A stretch of 64,000 nucleotides of DNA from Vulcanisaeta thermophila (GTDB lineage Archaea; Thermoproteota; Thermoprotei; Thermoproteales; Thermocladiaceae), in NCBI RefSeq assembly GCF_001748385.1, contig NZ_BCLI01000004.1, positions 434,001 to 498,000 of the forward strand, read 5' to 3'. Below the pieces are notes generated by a model. It saw only the letters and a program-made list of their open reading frames with translations, did not search any database and was not told the origin of the DNA. Shown in pieces: positions 33,397 to 41,989 of this stretch (positions are counted from its first letter, which is position 1; each line of letters starts with the position of its first letter). Both the position numbers and the translations under genes were made by a program.

Positions 33397-34410
33397 ATGA
33401 GTGATGTGTACGATGTTATAGTAATCGGCGCGGGGATAGCGGGGCTAAGCGCCGCTGTTTACACCTCAAGGCAGGGGTTAAGGACGCTCGTCATAAGTAA
33501 GGACATTGGTGGGCAGTTATCCCTCACAGACGAGATACAGAACTACCCCGGTTTCCTGAGCATTGGTGGTCTTGAACTTGTTAGGAAGGTGGAGCAGCAG
33601 GCAAGGACCTTCGGTGCTGAGTTGGTTTTTGATGAGGTGGTTAAGCTGGATAAGGACTCGGATGGTTTGTTTGTAATAAGCACGGCTAGTGGTGATGAGT
33701 ATAAGAGTATAGCCGTGATCCTGGCATTCGGAAAAACACCAAGGGATTTAGGGGTACCTGGGGAGCAGGAGCTTAAGGGCAAGGGTGTTAGTTACTGTAC
33801 CATATGCGACGCGGCACTTTACAAGGGGCAGGACGTGGCTCTCGTCTCATGGGGTGAGCCGGCCTATGAGGCTGCGGAGATCCTGATGGGCGTTGTTAAT
33901 AGGTTCTACTGGGTGTTCCCGGGTAGTAAGCCTGTCCCTGATGATGAGTTCATGGGCATGGTGATTAATAGCGGCAAGGCCGTGTTACTGCCAAACCATG
34001 AGGTTTTGGAGATAAGGGGTAAGGGTAGGGTTGAGTCGGTAGTGGTTAGGGATAGGGTTAGTAAGGAGGTTAAGGAGATACCCGTGAAGGCGGTCTTCAT
34101 AGAGATTGGTTACGTGGCCAAGACGGACTTCGTTAAGCACCTGGTAAAGCTAAATGAGAAGGGTGAGATAATAATTGATGAGTACGGTAGAACAAGCACC
34201 GAGGGATTATTCGCAGCCGGCGATGTCTGCGTGACGCCCTATAAGCAGGCCATAATAGCCGCCGCACAAGGCGTCATAGCGGCGTTGACAGCCTACTCCT
34301 ACGTAATGAGTAAGAAGGGTAAGGAGGCCAGGGTAACGGCGGATTGGAGGAAAATAAACATACCGGGCAGGGAGGAGGGTAAGAGGAAGGGATTAAAGAT
34401 CAGCATTTAA
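33397..34410 (+). CDS. trxB: Thioredoxin reductase-like flavoprotein, NADPH site degenerate
   Basis: A 337-aa flavoprotein of the TrxB family: FAD loop VIVIGAGIAGLSAAVYTSRQG, redox pair SYCTICDAALYKGQ near residue 133, and C-terminal GLFAAGDVCVTPYKQAIIAAAQG. The NADPH domain is abnormal: the GGGxSAxEEA loop reads VSWGEPAYEAAE and the HRR motif that grips the 2'-phosphate is absent (WVFPGSKP). The Thermoplasma acidophilum enzyme, which does not use NADPH, lacks the same features. An extra basic C-terminal tail is present. TATA CCTTTTTAAC lies 27 nt upstream. Confidence 0.85.
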   Translation: MSDVYDVIVIGAGIAGLSAAVYTSRQGLRTLVISKDIGGQLSLTDEIQNYPGFLSIGGLELVRKVEQQARTFGAELVFDEVVKLDKDSDGLFVISTASGDEYKSIAVILAFGKTPRDLGVPGEQELKGKGVSYCTICDAALYKGQDVALVSWGEPAYEAAEILMGVVNRFYWVFPGSKPVPDDEFMGMVINSGKAVLLPNHEVLEIRGKGRVESVVVRDRVSKEVKEIPVKAVFIEIGYVAKTDFVKHLVKLNEKGEIIIDEYGRTSTEGLFAAGDVCVTPYKQAIIAAAQGVIAALTAYSYVMSKKGKEARVTADWRKINIPGREEGKRKGLKISI

Positions 34411-34524
34411 CTCTCATTATAACGCAGTAACCCTTAACCTTAACCATGCGCATAAAACCCTAGCAATCACTAAATACTGTAAGTGTTTTAAGGTGCCACA
34501 TTAATACATCATGGCGACTAGGCA

Positions 34525-35670
34525 TTGATTGACGATGCCGAAGTATTCCTTGAGGAATGCCCAGCATCACCCCTCGGCCACATCCTAGCCCTGAGGAGTC
34601 ATACTGATGGGACGGACACCGATATAACCCACCTTAACGCAGACTCGCCGAATGACGTTAGCATTTACATAACCCACTCATGCAACCTAAGGTGCGCTCA
34701 CTGCTACTTATCCGCAGGTAAGCCGCTTAAACGTGAGCTAACCGTCAATGAGTGGCTTATTGTGCTGGATAAACTGAGGGAGTTAGGTGTCAGGATTATT
34801 TACATTATAGGTGGTGAACCATCACTATTAATAAAGAGGGGGTTGCTCACGATCATTAGGTATGCCCGTGAATTAGGGTTCTACGTATCCATGAGCACCA
34901 ACGGTACGTTGATTAATAGGGATGCCGCAATGAAGCTTAGGGAGGCTGGTTTAAGTCAGGTTCAGGTGAGTATTGATGGGCCAAACCCTGCGGTTAATGA
35001 CGCAATTAGGGGCGTTGGTTCATTCAATGCGGCAATTAAGGCAATAGGCTTCCTTAAGGAGGCTGGCATAGCCGTTTCACTATCGTACACGGTAATGTCG
35101 AGCAATGCGTACTACGTTAGCGACATGGTGAGACTCGCTGAGAGGCTGGGCATACCCGTAATAACATTCATTAAGGTTCAGGGTTTTGGTAGGGCCAGTG
35201 AGAATAGGCTAGGTTTAAGTGATGAGGAGGCTAGGTACGTTGTCAATGAGTTAATGAGAATTAAGACCAATGTTAAGATAATCCTAAACGGATTTAGATG
35301 GTACCTGGATGATGTAATTAGAGGTTATCAAAGGGCTAAGGACAGGTTAAGGAAACTGGGCATAATCGAGTATTCAACATGCCCAGCTGGTAGGAGTAGG
35401 TTCGTAATCGACTCCAACGGTGATGTCTATGGGTGTGAATTGCTCATGCACAGGGAATTTTATGAAGGTAATGCATTGAGCGATGACTTAAGATCCATAT
35501 GGAGGAATGGGTTTAAGGCGTTTAGAGATAGAAAATACATTAACATAGCCCCGTGTAATAAATGCCCATTAGCCGACTTATGCAATTCAAGCTGTCCAGC
35601 GAGGGCATTTGCAGCGGGGGGGAGTGTTAATTTAAGGGATCCTCAATGTAACATAACCCTCCCACACTAA
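34525..35670 (+). CDS. Radical SAM/SPASM protein
   Basis: A 381-aa protein with the radical SAM motif CNLRCAHCY near residue 53 and a C-terminal SPASM domain binding extra Fe-S clusters (STCPAGRSRFVIDSNGDVYGC, then CNKCPLADLCNSSCPA and a final C). SPASM enzymes mature peptides, heme-like cofactors or sulfatases; no precursor peptide was seen. The start is unclear: the TATA-based transcript start (about 34513) falls at an ATG (34511) out of frame by one base, followed by a stop after five codons. TTG 34525 is the in-frame start given. Confidence 0.8.
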   Translation: MIDDAEVFLEECPASPLGHILALRSHTDGTDTDITHLNADSPNDVSIYITHSCNLRCAHCYLSAGKPLKRELTVNEWLIVLDKLRELGVRIIYIIGGEPSLLIKRGLLTIIRYARELGFYVSMSTNGTLINRDAAMKLREAGLSQVQVSIDGPNPAVNDAIRGVGSFNAAIKAIGFLKEAGIAVSLSYTVMSSNAYYVSDMVRLAERLGIPVITFIKVQGFGRASENRLGLSDEEARYVVNELMRIKTNVKIILNGFRWYLDDVIRGYQRAKDRLRKLGIIEYSTCPAGRSRFVIDSNGDVYGCELLMHREFYEGNALSDDLRSIWRNGFKAFRDRKYINIAPCNKCPLADLCNSSCPARAFAAGGSVNLRDPQCNITLPH

Positions 35671-35696
35671 TCAACAATTTTTCAATCCCCACCTAA

Positions 35697-35775
35697 GCAG
35701 TCCATCGTATCATCACGCACCCACTCACATCAAGAGACATCCCAATCTTCCTGGACTGCGTGGTATTTTACCACG
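35697..35775. other. Structured intergenic element, possible ncRNA
   Basis: GCAGTCCA (35697-35704) pairs perfectly with TGGACTGC (35752-35759), and directly next to it CGTGGTA-TTT-TACCACG (35759-35775) forms a 7-bp hairpin. Two adjoining perfect helices in 79 nt, in a 200-nt gap between the SPASM gene and a transporter gene, suggest a folded RNA on either strand. No C/D boxes with correct spacing are present. Confidence 0.4.
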
Positions 35776-35872
35776 TATCTATGCACAGTGGGAGGGGCAT
35801 GAAGTATAGAGGAGGGTTGATACTTAATCCTCGTGCAATAATACTTTAAAGTGTGCATTACTATTAATACCA

Positions 35873-36694
35873 ATGAATTTACTACTCAATTCACTGATAC
35901 TATTTGCCTCGGCGTTCGTGATATCATTCATAGCGTCCCAGGGAGGGATAAGTGGTGCCTTCCTTATGGTCCCCATACAAATATACGTGCTGGGTACTGG
36001 GATGCCCGTTGTTAGTTCCACCAATTACCTCTATAACATAATAGGCATCCCACTGGCCATTTACCGGTACATCAGGGAGGGTAGGCTGTTACGTCCATTA
36101 TTCCTATCATTGGCAATCCCCACGTGCATAGGCGCCGTGTTGGGTAGTTACATCAGGGTTGTACGCCTTTATTCATACGAGTCCTTTAGATACATAGTGG
36201 CCTTTGTGCTCCTGGCCCTATCCATAAACCTACTGATCACGCTACCCAGGTTTAGAGGGAACGTGAATGTTAAGTTACTAGAAAGTAGTTGGTACAGGAT
36301 TTCCCTTAGGTATGATGATAGTGGCACCACCTGCTCATTTAGTCCAGTCAAAACGCTTTGGGTGCCGTTCCTGGTGGGGATTGTGAGTGGCATGTATGGC
36401 ATTGGGGGCGCGGCTTTCCTCTCACCAATCCTCATGGGGGTCTATGGATTACCTGCCTACATAACAACGGGCTCTACATTGGCCAGCGACCTCGTGGTCT
36501 CCATGGTCACCGCAGGAACATACACAGTGCTTGGCGTTGCGCCAAACCTCCTCATAGGCATCCCAATGGGTATTGGAGGACTAATGGGTATGTACCTGGG
36601 TACTAGGGTGCAGCGCAGAATCCCTGAACGCATTGTTAGGTTGATTGTGTCCCTGGTTTCGCTCATTACGGGTGTTTTACAGGTAGTACTATAA
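35873..36694 (+). CDS. TauE/SafE-family sulfite/organosulfonate exporter-like protein
   Basis: A 273-aa protein with about eight membrane helices in two repeats: IASQGGISGAFLMVPIQIYVLG and the second GMYGIGGAAFLSPILMGVYGLP, the duplicated TauE motif. The family moves sulfur-containing anions across the membrane. TATA (TACTTTAAAG, centre about 35846) is 27 nt upstream of ATG. It overlaps the convergent L19e gene end by 6 nt. Confidence 0.85.
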   Translation: MNLLLNSLILFASAFVISFIASQGGISGAFLMVPIQIYVLGTGMPVVSSTNYLYNIIGIPLAIYRYIREGRLLRPLFLSLAIPTCIGAVLGSYIRVVRLYSYESFRYIVAFVLLALSINLLITLPRFRGNVNVKLLESSWYRISLRYDDSGTTCSFSPVKTLWVPFLVGIVSGMYGIGGAAFLSPILMGVYGLPAYITTGSTLASDLVVSMVTAGTYTVLGVAPNLLIGIPMGIGGLMGMYLGTRVQRRIPERIVRLIVSLVSLITGVLQVVL

Positions 36695-37153
36695 CTTACT
36701 TAGTTGTTCAGGCTTAACTATGTTACTGCTTATGAGGTATGCCTTGAGGCTGGCCACGCTGTCGAACCTACCACCCTTAATCTGCAGGTACAAAATCCTC
36801 CAGGTCTTCGTGTCTATTATCCCCCTATGCTTGAGCATGTTTATGAACCTCCTCTGAGCCCTAACCCTACCCATCCAAGCCTCCTTGGGATCTAGCCTAG
36901 CCTTCTTGGTGCCCTTTCTACTGCCCACGCCCCTCCTCCTACCCCTTTTCCTCTTCTCATGGAGCTCACGCCACCTACCCCTACTATTGCCCTTGGCATA
37001 CTCAGCGTATATTAAGCCCTCCTTTATCAACGACCTCACATCAGCCCTTGTGGTGACCTCCTCAAGCCTATCAAAAGCCTCTGGGCTCACCTTAACCCTG
37101 GACTCTCCAACACCGAGCAACTCAGCGGCTAATTTCTTAACATTAACCATCAA
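36689..37153 (-). CDS. rpl19e: 50S ribosomal protein L19e
   Basis: A 154-aa basic protein of the large ribosomal subunit. KLAAELLGVGESRVKVSP, DVRSLIKEGLI, the basic stretch HEKRKRGRRRGVGSRKG and TWRILYLQIKGGRFDSVASLKAYL are L19e signatures. In many archaea L19e and L18 are neighbours in the large ribosomal operon; here they are on opposite strands with an alcohol dehydrogenase gene between. Met 2 may be the true start. Confidence 0.93.
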   Translation of the reverse strand: MMVNVKKLAAELLGVGESRVKVSPEAFDRLEEVTTRADVRSLIKEGLIYAEYAKGNSRGRWRELHEKRKRGRRRGVGSRKGTKKARLDPKEAWMGRVRAQRRFINMLKHRGIIDTKTWRILYLQIKGGRFDSVASLKAYLISSNIVKPEQLSKL

Positions 37154-37203
37154 CGTAACGCATAACCAAGTCCCCTTTTAAACTTTAAGTTGCGCCTTCC
37201 CCC

Positions 37204-38220
37204 TCACGGTGTTAGTAAGACCTTGCCCACCCTATCCTCGCCACCGAACATTATATCGAAGGCCCTCCTAACCTCCTCAAGCCTCAATCTAGCGTGTATT
37301 GGGGCCTTAAACCTACGCCTACTCAGTAGGTCCAGTAGTAGTTTCAACTCCCTCCTGGTACCGCCTGTGGAACCTATTACTGAGGCCTCTGTTGAGTATA
37401 GTGAGGGTAGGCTCAGGGTAACCTCACCACCAGTCAATGCGCCCGCGGTAACCCACTTACCCAATTTACCAACGAGGCTAAAGCTGATCCTCCACGTGGC
37501 CTGCCCCACGGCATCAACCACTAGATCCGCACCAAGCCCATTACTAAGCTCACTCACTAATTTACTGACTTCATCTGGTGTTGTTACGAAGTCAGCGCCC
37601 AAATCCATCAACGCACCCCTCACCTTATCAGCCCTCCTACTCACAGCCACAACAGTGGCCCCAGCCATCTTAGCAAACTGGACAGCGTATGAACCCACGT
37701 TACCCGTCGCGCCAAAGACCACCACCAAGTCCCCCGGCGAGACCCCAGCCCTAGTTACCACCATGTGCCACGCCGTCAATGCACCAACAGGCAAGGTAGC
37801 CGCCTCATCCAGGTTAACCCCACTGGGCACCCTTATTGCATTAGCCGCAGGAACCACTGCGTATTCAGCAAACCCTCCCTGGGTTGCCACACCAATGAGT
37901 TTACCATTTACGCAAGCCTCCTCATGGCCCATGAGGCAGTACTTGCATGTACCATCAAAAAGCCTATTATATACCACGACGGCATCGCCAACGCCCAGGT
38001 CCTTAACGTTAACGCCCACCTCCTCAATGATACCCGCAAACTCAGCCCCTGGTATGTGGGGCATGGGTGTCCCTCCCCTGTTGATTGTGAAGTAATCCAC
38101 TGGATTCACACCTGCGTACTTAACCCTTATCAGTACCTCGTTTGGCCCTGGCCTTGGGTTCTCAACCTCCGCCACCCGTATGTTTTCAATTCCAGGTTTA
38201 TCGAAAACCACAGCCCTCAT
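37204..38220 (-). CDS. Medium-chain alcohol dehydrogenase / quinone reductase-like
   Basis: A 338-aa MDR-family oxidoreductase. The N-terminal VKYAGVNPVDYF and PHIPGAEFAGIIEEVG resemble quinone-oxidoreductase-type members (no catalytic zinc Cys), while CKYCLMGHEEAC retains three Cys of the structural zinc lobe. The NADP-binding loop is VVVFGATGNVGSYAVQFAK. The substrate is not inferable. ATG 38220 (MRAVVFDKPG) is chosen since TATA ACATTTAAATGG lies about 28 nt upstream. It sits between ribosomal protein genes on the other reading direction. Confidence 0.85.
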   Translation of the reverse strand: MRAVVFDKPGIENIRVAEVENPRPGPNEVLIRVKYAGVNPVDYFTINRGGTPMPHIPGAEFAGIIEEVGVNVKDLGVGDAVVVYNRLFDGTCKYCLMGHEEACVNGKLIGVATQGGFAEYAVVPAANAIRVPSGVNLDEAATLPVGALTAWHMVVTRAGVSPGDLVVVFGATGNVGSYAVQFAKMAGATVVAVSRRADKVRGALMDLGADFVTTPDEVSKLVSELSNGLGADLVVDAVGQATWRISFSLVGKLGKWVTAGALTGGEVTLSLPSLYSTEASVIGSTGGTRRELKLLLDLLSRRRFKAPIHARLRLEEVRRAFDIMFGGEDRVGKVLLTP

Positions 38221-38326
38221 ACCAATACCCAACACCCACGGCCATTTAAATGTCTTGCTTTTGACTTCGTGAATCCCGCATCGATGGGTTAAGTTTAATA
38301 AATGCTCCCACTACCCATCAACAATC

Positions 38327-38971
38327 ATGGCCAGGAGCGGTAGGTATAAGGTTAAGTTTAGGAGGCGCCGTGAGGGTAAGACCAATTATTATAAGCGTAG
38401 GGAGATGATCAAGAGTGGTAGGCCAAGGCTTGTCATACGCAGGACCGGTCAATACATAATAGCCGAGGTTGTGGTGGCGAAGCCCATGGGTGATGAGGTT
38501 GTGGCCTACGCAACCACCAAGGAATTAACGGGGTTTGGATGGAAGGGAGGCACCAAAAACACACCAGCGGCTTACCTACTGGGCCTAATGATTGGTTATA
38601 AGGCATTGTTGAAGGGCGTTAAGGAGGCCATTGCGGACATAGGACTCCACAGACCAGTCAAGGGCGCCAGGGTATTCGCGGTGGTTAAGGGTGCGGTGGA
38701 TGCTGGGCTTAACGTGCCCCATGGCGAGGATATACTGCCCGACGAGGATAGGTTAGTGGGTAAGCACATTGCTGAGTATGCGTCGAAATTGAAGTCTCAA
38801 AACGAAGATGTATTTAAGGCCAGGTTTTCCAGGTACTTAGCCAATAACCTGGACCCCACGGACCTGCCCAAGCATTTCGAGGAGGTTAGGGATAGGATAA
38901 GAAATTACTTCATGAAGTGGTTTAAGAAATTAAATATTGAATTACCACAGGCTCAATCCCCGGAGGAGTAA
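38327..38971 (+). CDS. rpl18: 50S ribosomal protein L18
   Basis: A 214-aa archaeal L18 (uL18), which binds 5S rRNA. GRYKVKFRRRREGKTNYYKRREMI, RPRLVIRRTGQYIIAEVV and GARVFAVVKGAVDAGLNVPHGEDILP are family motifs; the length matches archaeal/eukaryal L5-type forms. TATA (AAGTTTAATAAATG) is about 28 nt upstream of ATG 38327. It appears monocistronic. Confidence 0.95.
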   Translation: MARSGRYKVKFRRRREGKTNYYKRREMIKSGRPRLVIRRTGQYIIAEVVVAKPMGDEVVAYATTKELTGFGWKGGTKNTPAAYLLGLMIGYKALLKGVKEAIADIGLHRPVKGARVFAVVKGAVDAGLNVPHGEDILPDEDRLVGKHIAEYASKLKSQNEDVFKARFSRYLANNLDPTDLPKHFEEVRDRIRNYFMKWFKKLNIELPQAQSPEE

Positions 38972-39080
38972 TTAGGTTAACCACGTAATCCTAAACGAGA
39001 TCCTAAACCCACGAAGCCAGTTATTGTGGATTAAGCACTACGCAATGCTTATAAACTAGTTATAATGGGTCAATAAAGGG

Positions 39081-40427
39081 GTGATTGGTATAGCCACGAC
39101 AATGGGGATTAGGCTCTCTAGGGTGCACTACGTGATATTCACAAGCTACGCCTTCACATTCCTAATATGGGGCTTCGTAACCACTAGCGGCGTAATGACA
39201 CTAAGCTACTTCTCCAACTATATACCCAAGTGGTTGCTACCGGTATCGGCAGCCCTTGGCCCATTATTCCTAATGATTGGTAATATGGTGATGGGTAGGT
39301 TAGCGGATATTGTGGGTAGGAGGGGGATTTACGTGGTCACCATGACCCTGTACACCCTGGGGCTCATCGGCATGGCCCTCTCACTATATCTAAGTAACTC
39401 ATTACCCACATACACAGTATTCCCAGTATTCCTCGCATCATACGCGCTGGCTGAGTTTGGCGTTGGTGGTGAGGAGCCACCGGCGCTGGCTGGGATTACC
39501 GAGTTAATGCCCCCTAGGTATAGGGGTTCCATGCTCGTGTTAATAACGAACTTCGATAACGTGGGCGCCCTAGTGGCAGCCGCCATACTGTACCTGGCAC
39601 TCTTGAGGAATGCCTCCATATCCGCCATATGGACCATGATAGGCTCGGCACTCTTTGTAATACTGGTGGCCGTGGTTATTAGGTTGGTCACCCCTGAATC
39701 CGTGAGGTGGATGGCGAGTAGGGGGAGGGTGGATGAGGCCCTTAGGTTAGCGAGGGAGAGGGGCCTTGAGTATGCCATGTCTGAGGAGGGCACGGTCAAC
39801 GTTAGGTTCCCACCCACCTGGTTCAGGGTTTTGGTCTTATCAATCCTGGGCTTCACCCAATTGTCTACCTACGGCTTAATGGCATTCTACATAATATACC
39901 TACCCTCACTACCCTTCAGTAGCAACGCCATATTCCAATCCCTGGTAATAGTATGGGCTAACCTGGGCGCGTCCCTGGCGGGGCTCGTGGGTTTAGTAAT
40001 TGATAGGTTTAGTAGGAGGTCATTCACCCTATTCTCATATCTCGGGGGGCTGGTGACCATGATACCCATATTCCTAATATATGGGTTAGCCCTTAAACCC
40101 CTCTACGCATCATTACCCATATTTTACACGCTGCTATTCATCAACATGGCCTTTAGCGAGTTTGGTTGGGCGGTTAGGGTGTTGCTGGAGCCTGAGTTAT
40201 TCCCGACCAGGGTGAGGGCCACTTGGATAGGCATTGTTAGGTTAATTGCCTGGGCAGTCTACATAGCCCTAATCTACTACTTACTGGCCTCAGCAAGCCC
40301 ATTCACGTACTTACTGGCGAACACGGTACTCTACGTACTGGGTGCTGCGGCGGCAACCCTGTGGTTCATTAGGGGTGTGGAGACCAGGGGATTACCAGTG
40401 AGTGCCCTAGACAGGGCGGCTGGGTGA
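39081..40427 (+). CDS. MFS transporter
   Basis: A 448-aa transporter with 12 predicted helices. Signature loops are MGRLADIVGRRGIYV (loop 2-3), LMPPRYRGSML (loop 4-5 region), and VIDRFSRRSFT and FPTRVRATW in the C-half, the sugar/aromatic-acid type of MFS. The substrate is unknown. The start is GTG 39081, with TATA GCTTATAAAC (about 39048-39057) 28 nt upstream; ATG 39102 is an alternative. The stop codon TGA overlaps an ATG that opens a decayed gene. Confidence 0.85.
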   Translation: MIGIATTMGIRLSRVHYVIFTSYAFTFLIWGFVTTSGVMTLSYFSNYIPKWLLPVSAALGPLFLMIGNMVMGRLADIVGRRGIYVVTMTLYTLGLIGMALSLYLSNSLPTYTVFPVFLASYALAEFGVGGEEPPALAGITELMPPRYRGSMLVLITNFDNVGALVAAAILYLALLRNASISAIWTMIGSALFVILVAVVIRLVTPESVRWMASRGRVDEALRLARERGLEYAMSEEGTVNVRFPPTWFRVLVLSILGFTQLSTYGLMAFYIIYLPSLPFSSNAIFQSLVIVWANLGASLAGLVGLVIDRFSRRSFTLFSYLGGLVTMIPIFLIYGLALKPLYASLPIFYTLLFINMAFSEFGWAVRVLLEPELFPTRVRATWIGIVRLIAWAVYIALIYYLLASASPFTYLLANTVLYVLGAAAATLWFIRGVETRGLPVSALDRAAG

Positions 40428-40770
40428 TGGGGATGGGTTTACTCGAGGAGCCTAAGGAGAGGACGCCCTGGAGCGAGCATGTGGATCATGAGTTCGTAAG
40501 GTAAATGTCCGTGGACAAGTGCAGAACTGAGATGAATTATGTGAATTATAACTACATGAGGCGCTTGATATACCGGCCCGAGCGTAGTTAAGGAGATTCC
40601 CAATCACATGGGCACCGTACACGGTTGATTACTACGAGGTCAAGCTTAAAATGCCTAAAAGCCTTAACTTGCCATACAGGGCCTGGGTCTCATTCTACAC
40701 ATCCGAGGGTTACAGGAGGGTGGATGTGGTAACCAACGCAATAAACTTGCTAGATATTGATATCAATTAA
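40427..40770 (+). pseudogene. Decayed gene remnant after MFS transporter
   Basis: An ATG overlapping the MFS stop (TGATG) opens a 25-codon frame (MGMGLLEEPKERTPW...) ending at 40504. Further on, an open stretch in another frame (40588-40770) reads like real protein (RFPITWAPYTVDYYEV... to NAINLLDIDIN) but has no valid start near its beginning. Together they look like the head and tail of a gene broken by frameshifts and deletion. The original family is not recognised. It probably encoded a partner of the transporter. Confidence 0.4.
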
Positions 40771-40801
40771 GCCCTACCCATATTTAGAGGGGGCGTAAAC
40801 T

Positions 40802-40837
40802 TTGAAATTACTTCTGGAGCGCAGCTCTGAATTTCAA
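40802..40837. repeat. Imperfect long hairpin
   Basis: TTGAAATT (40802-40809) and AATTTCAA (40830-40837) enclose an inner GAGC-GCA-GCTC hairpin (40817-40827). It may be a terminator, an operator or the scar of a small mobile element. Confidence 0.45.
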
Positions 40838-40863
40838 GGGGTTATGAGTGGGTAAATTAAGTA

Positions 40864-40903
40864 AATAATCAATGTAATTAATTTAAAAATAATCAATATA
40901 ATT
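40864..40903 (+). repeat. Two near-identical 16-nt direct repeats
   Basis: AATAATCAATGTAATT (40864-40879) and AATAATCAATATAATT (40888-40903) differ at one base and are 24 nt apart. A perfect inverted repeat GATTAAT...ATTAATC (40918-40940) follows. The whole 40771-41037 gap is A/T-rich and otherwise empty except for the promoter of the next gene (TATA near 40975-40986). It looks like a regulatory array. Confidence 0.5.
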
Positions 40904-41037
40904 CAAGAAATTCCCTGGATTAATGAATAAAGAATTAATCTGACCCACGTGGTTCTTAAATTTTGAGGTGAAAAGATTTTTAAGTACTCGTAATACTGAT
41001 CTTACGTCCTAACTACCCCACCTAGAGGTGCTGTCTT

Positions 41038-41982
41038 ATGAACGCTAAGCGTTACTTGGCACTGGCGTTGCTCTCGTCAGCCCTGTGGGGAGTAACGTAC
41101 CCACTAACCTACATAGCCCTTAGACTAACTAATGCCGTGTGGCTCATAACGCTCACCTACCTAATCACCGTACTCATCTTAACACCCTATGTATTCCTTC
41201 GGGGACTCCATACACGGTCCTTAATGTGGGGTTTACTCCTGTCCTTAATTAATTACCCCATGGTTTACCTGTACACTGTGTTCTCAGGGGATATGGGTGG
41301 CTTTGCATCCTTCCTGAGCTCCCTGTACATAGTCCCATTGATAATTATTGAGTACTTTAGAACCAGGAGGTTGAACCTTAGGTACCTATCCTCATCTGCA
41401 TTAATGCTCCTGGGGCTCTACGCACTCTATGGGGTGGAGAATCAGGGGATGATACTCCTAGCCCTACCACTACTGATACTCAATCTCGCGTACCTAATCT
41501 ACCTGGAGTTCCTTGGTGATTATGATGAGGCTAGCCTAATGCTTGGTCAATCCGTGGGGACCCTGGCGTTATCAATGGCATGGGTTAAGTACATGGACTA
41601 CCCCATGGTTATAACACCATGGGTCATTTCGTACTCAATAGCCCTATCCCTACTAAATACAATGGCCAATATACTCTACGTAATGGCCATTAGGAGGGTT
41701 GGCACGGTTAGTACATCGCTAGCGTCCTCCATGGAGATTACGACATCCATGGTGGTGTCCATACCCATAGAGCCCCTGCCCCCCAATTACATTGCGTGGA
41801 TCCTACTGATCCTCTCACTCATGGTCCTGTTACTACCAGCAATTAATCCCTTCAGTGATGGGTGTGATCTGGGTATGGAATTACAGGAGGATGTTGACAT
41901 CAATTGGCAGCACATTGATGAGCCGGGTATGATTTCCTTACCCAGTGTTGATGTGTTTCATGGGGGTGGTTCGGTGATATAG
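41038..41982 (+). CDS. EamA/DMT-family transporter
   Basis: A 314-aa protein with about ten membrane helices arranged as two EamA repeats (LLSSALWGVTYPLTYIALRL near the start; SLASSMEITTSMVVSIPIEPL in the second repeat). The family exports or imports metabolites. A hydrophilic C-terminal tail of about 45 residues (DGCDLGMELQEDVD...) is unusual. Upstream lies a repeat-rich region; a purine-rich AGAGGTG precedes the ATG by about 7 nt. Confidence 0.8.
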   Translation: MNAKRYLALALLSSALWGVTYPLTYIALRLTNAVWLITLTYLITVLILTPYVFLRGLHTRSLMWGLLLSLINYPMVYLYTVFSGDMGGFASFLSSLYIVPLIIIEYFRTRRLNLRYLSSSALMLLGLYALYGVENQGMILLALPLLILNLAYLIYLEFLGDYDEASLMLGQSVGTLALSMAWVKYMDYPMVITPWVISYSIALSLLNTMANILYVMAIRRVGTVSTSLASSMEITTSMVVSIPIEPLPPNYIAWILLILSLMVLLLPAINPFSDGCDLGMELQEDVDINWQHIDEPGMISLPSVDVFHGGGSVI

Positions 41983-41989
41983 CTAATGC

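Noticed and set aside
37190-38292. Long plus-strand frames over the alcohol dehydrogenase
   Set aside because: They are complements of a clear MDR-family gene; sequences are low-complexity Ser/Thr/Leu.
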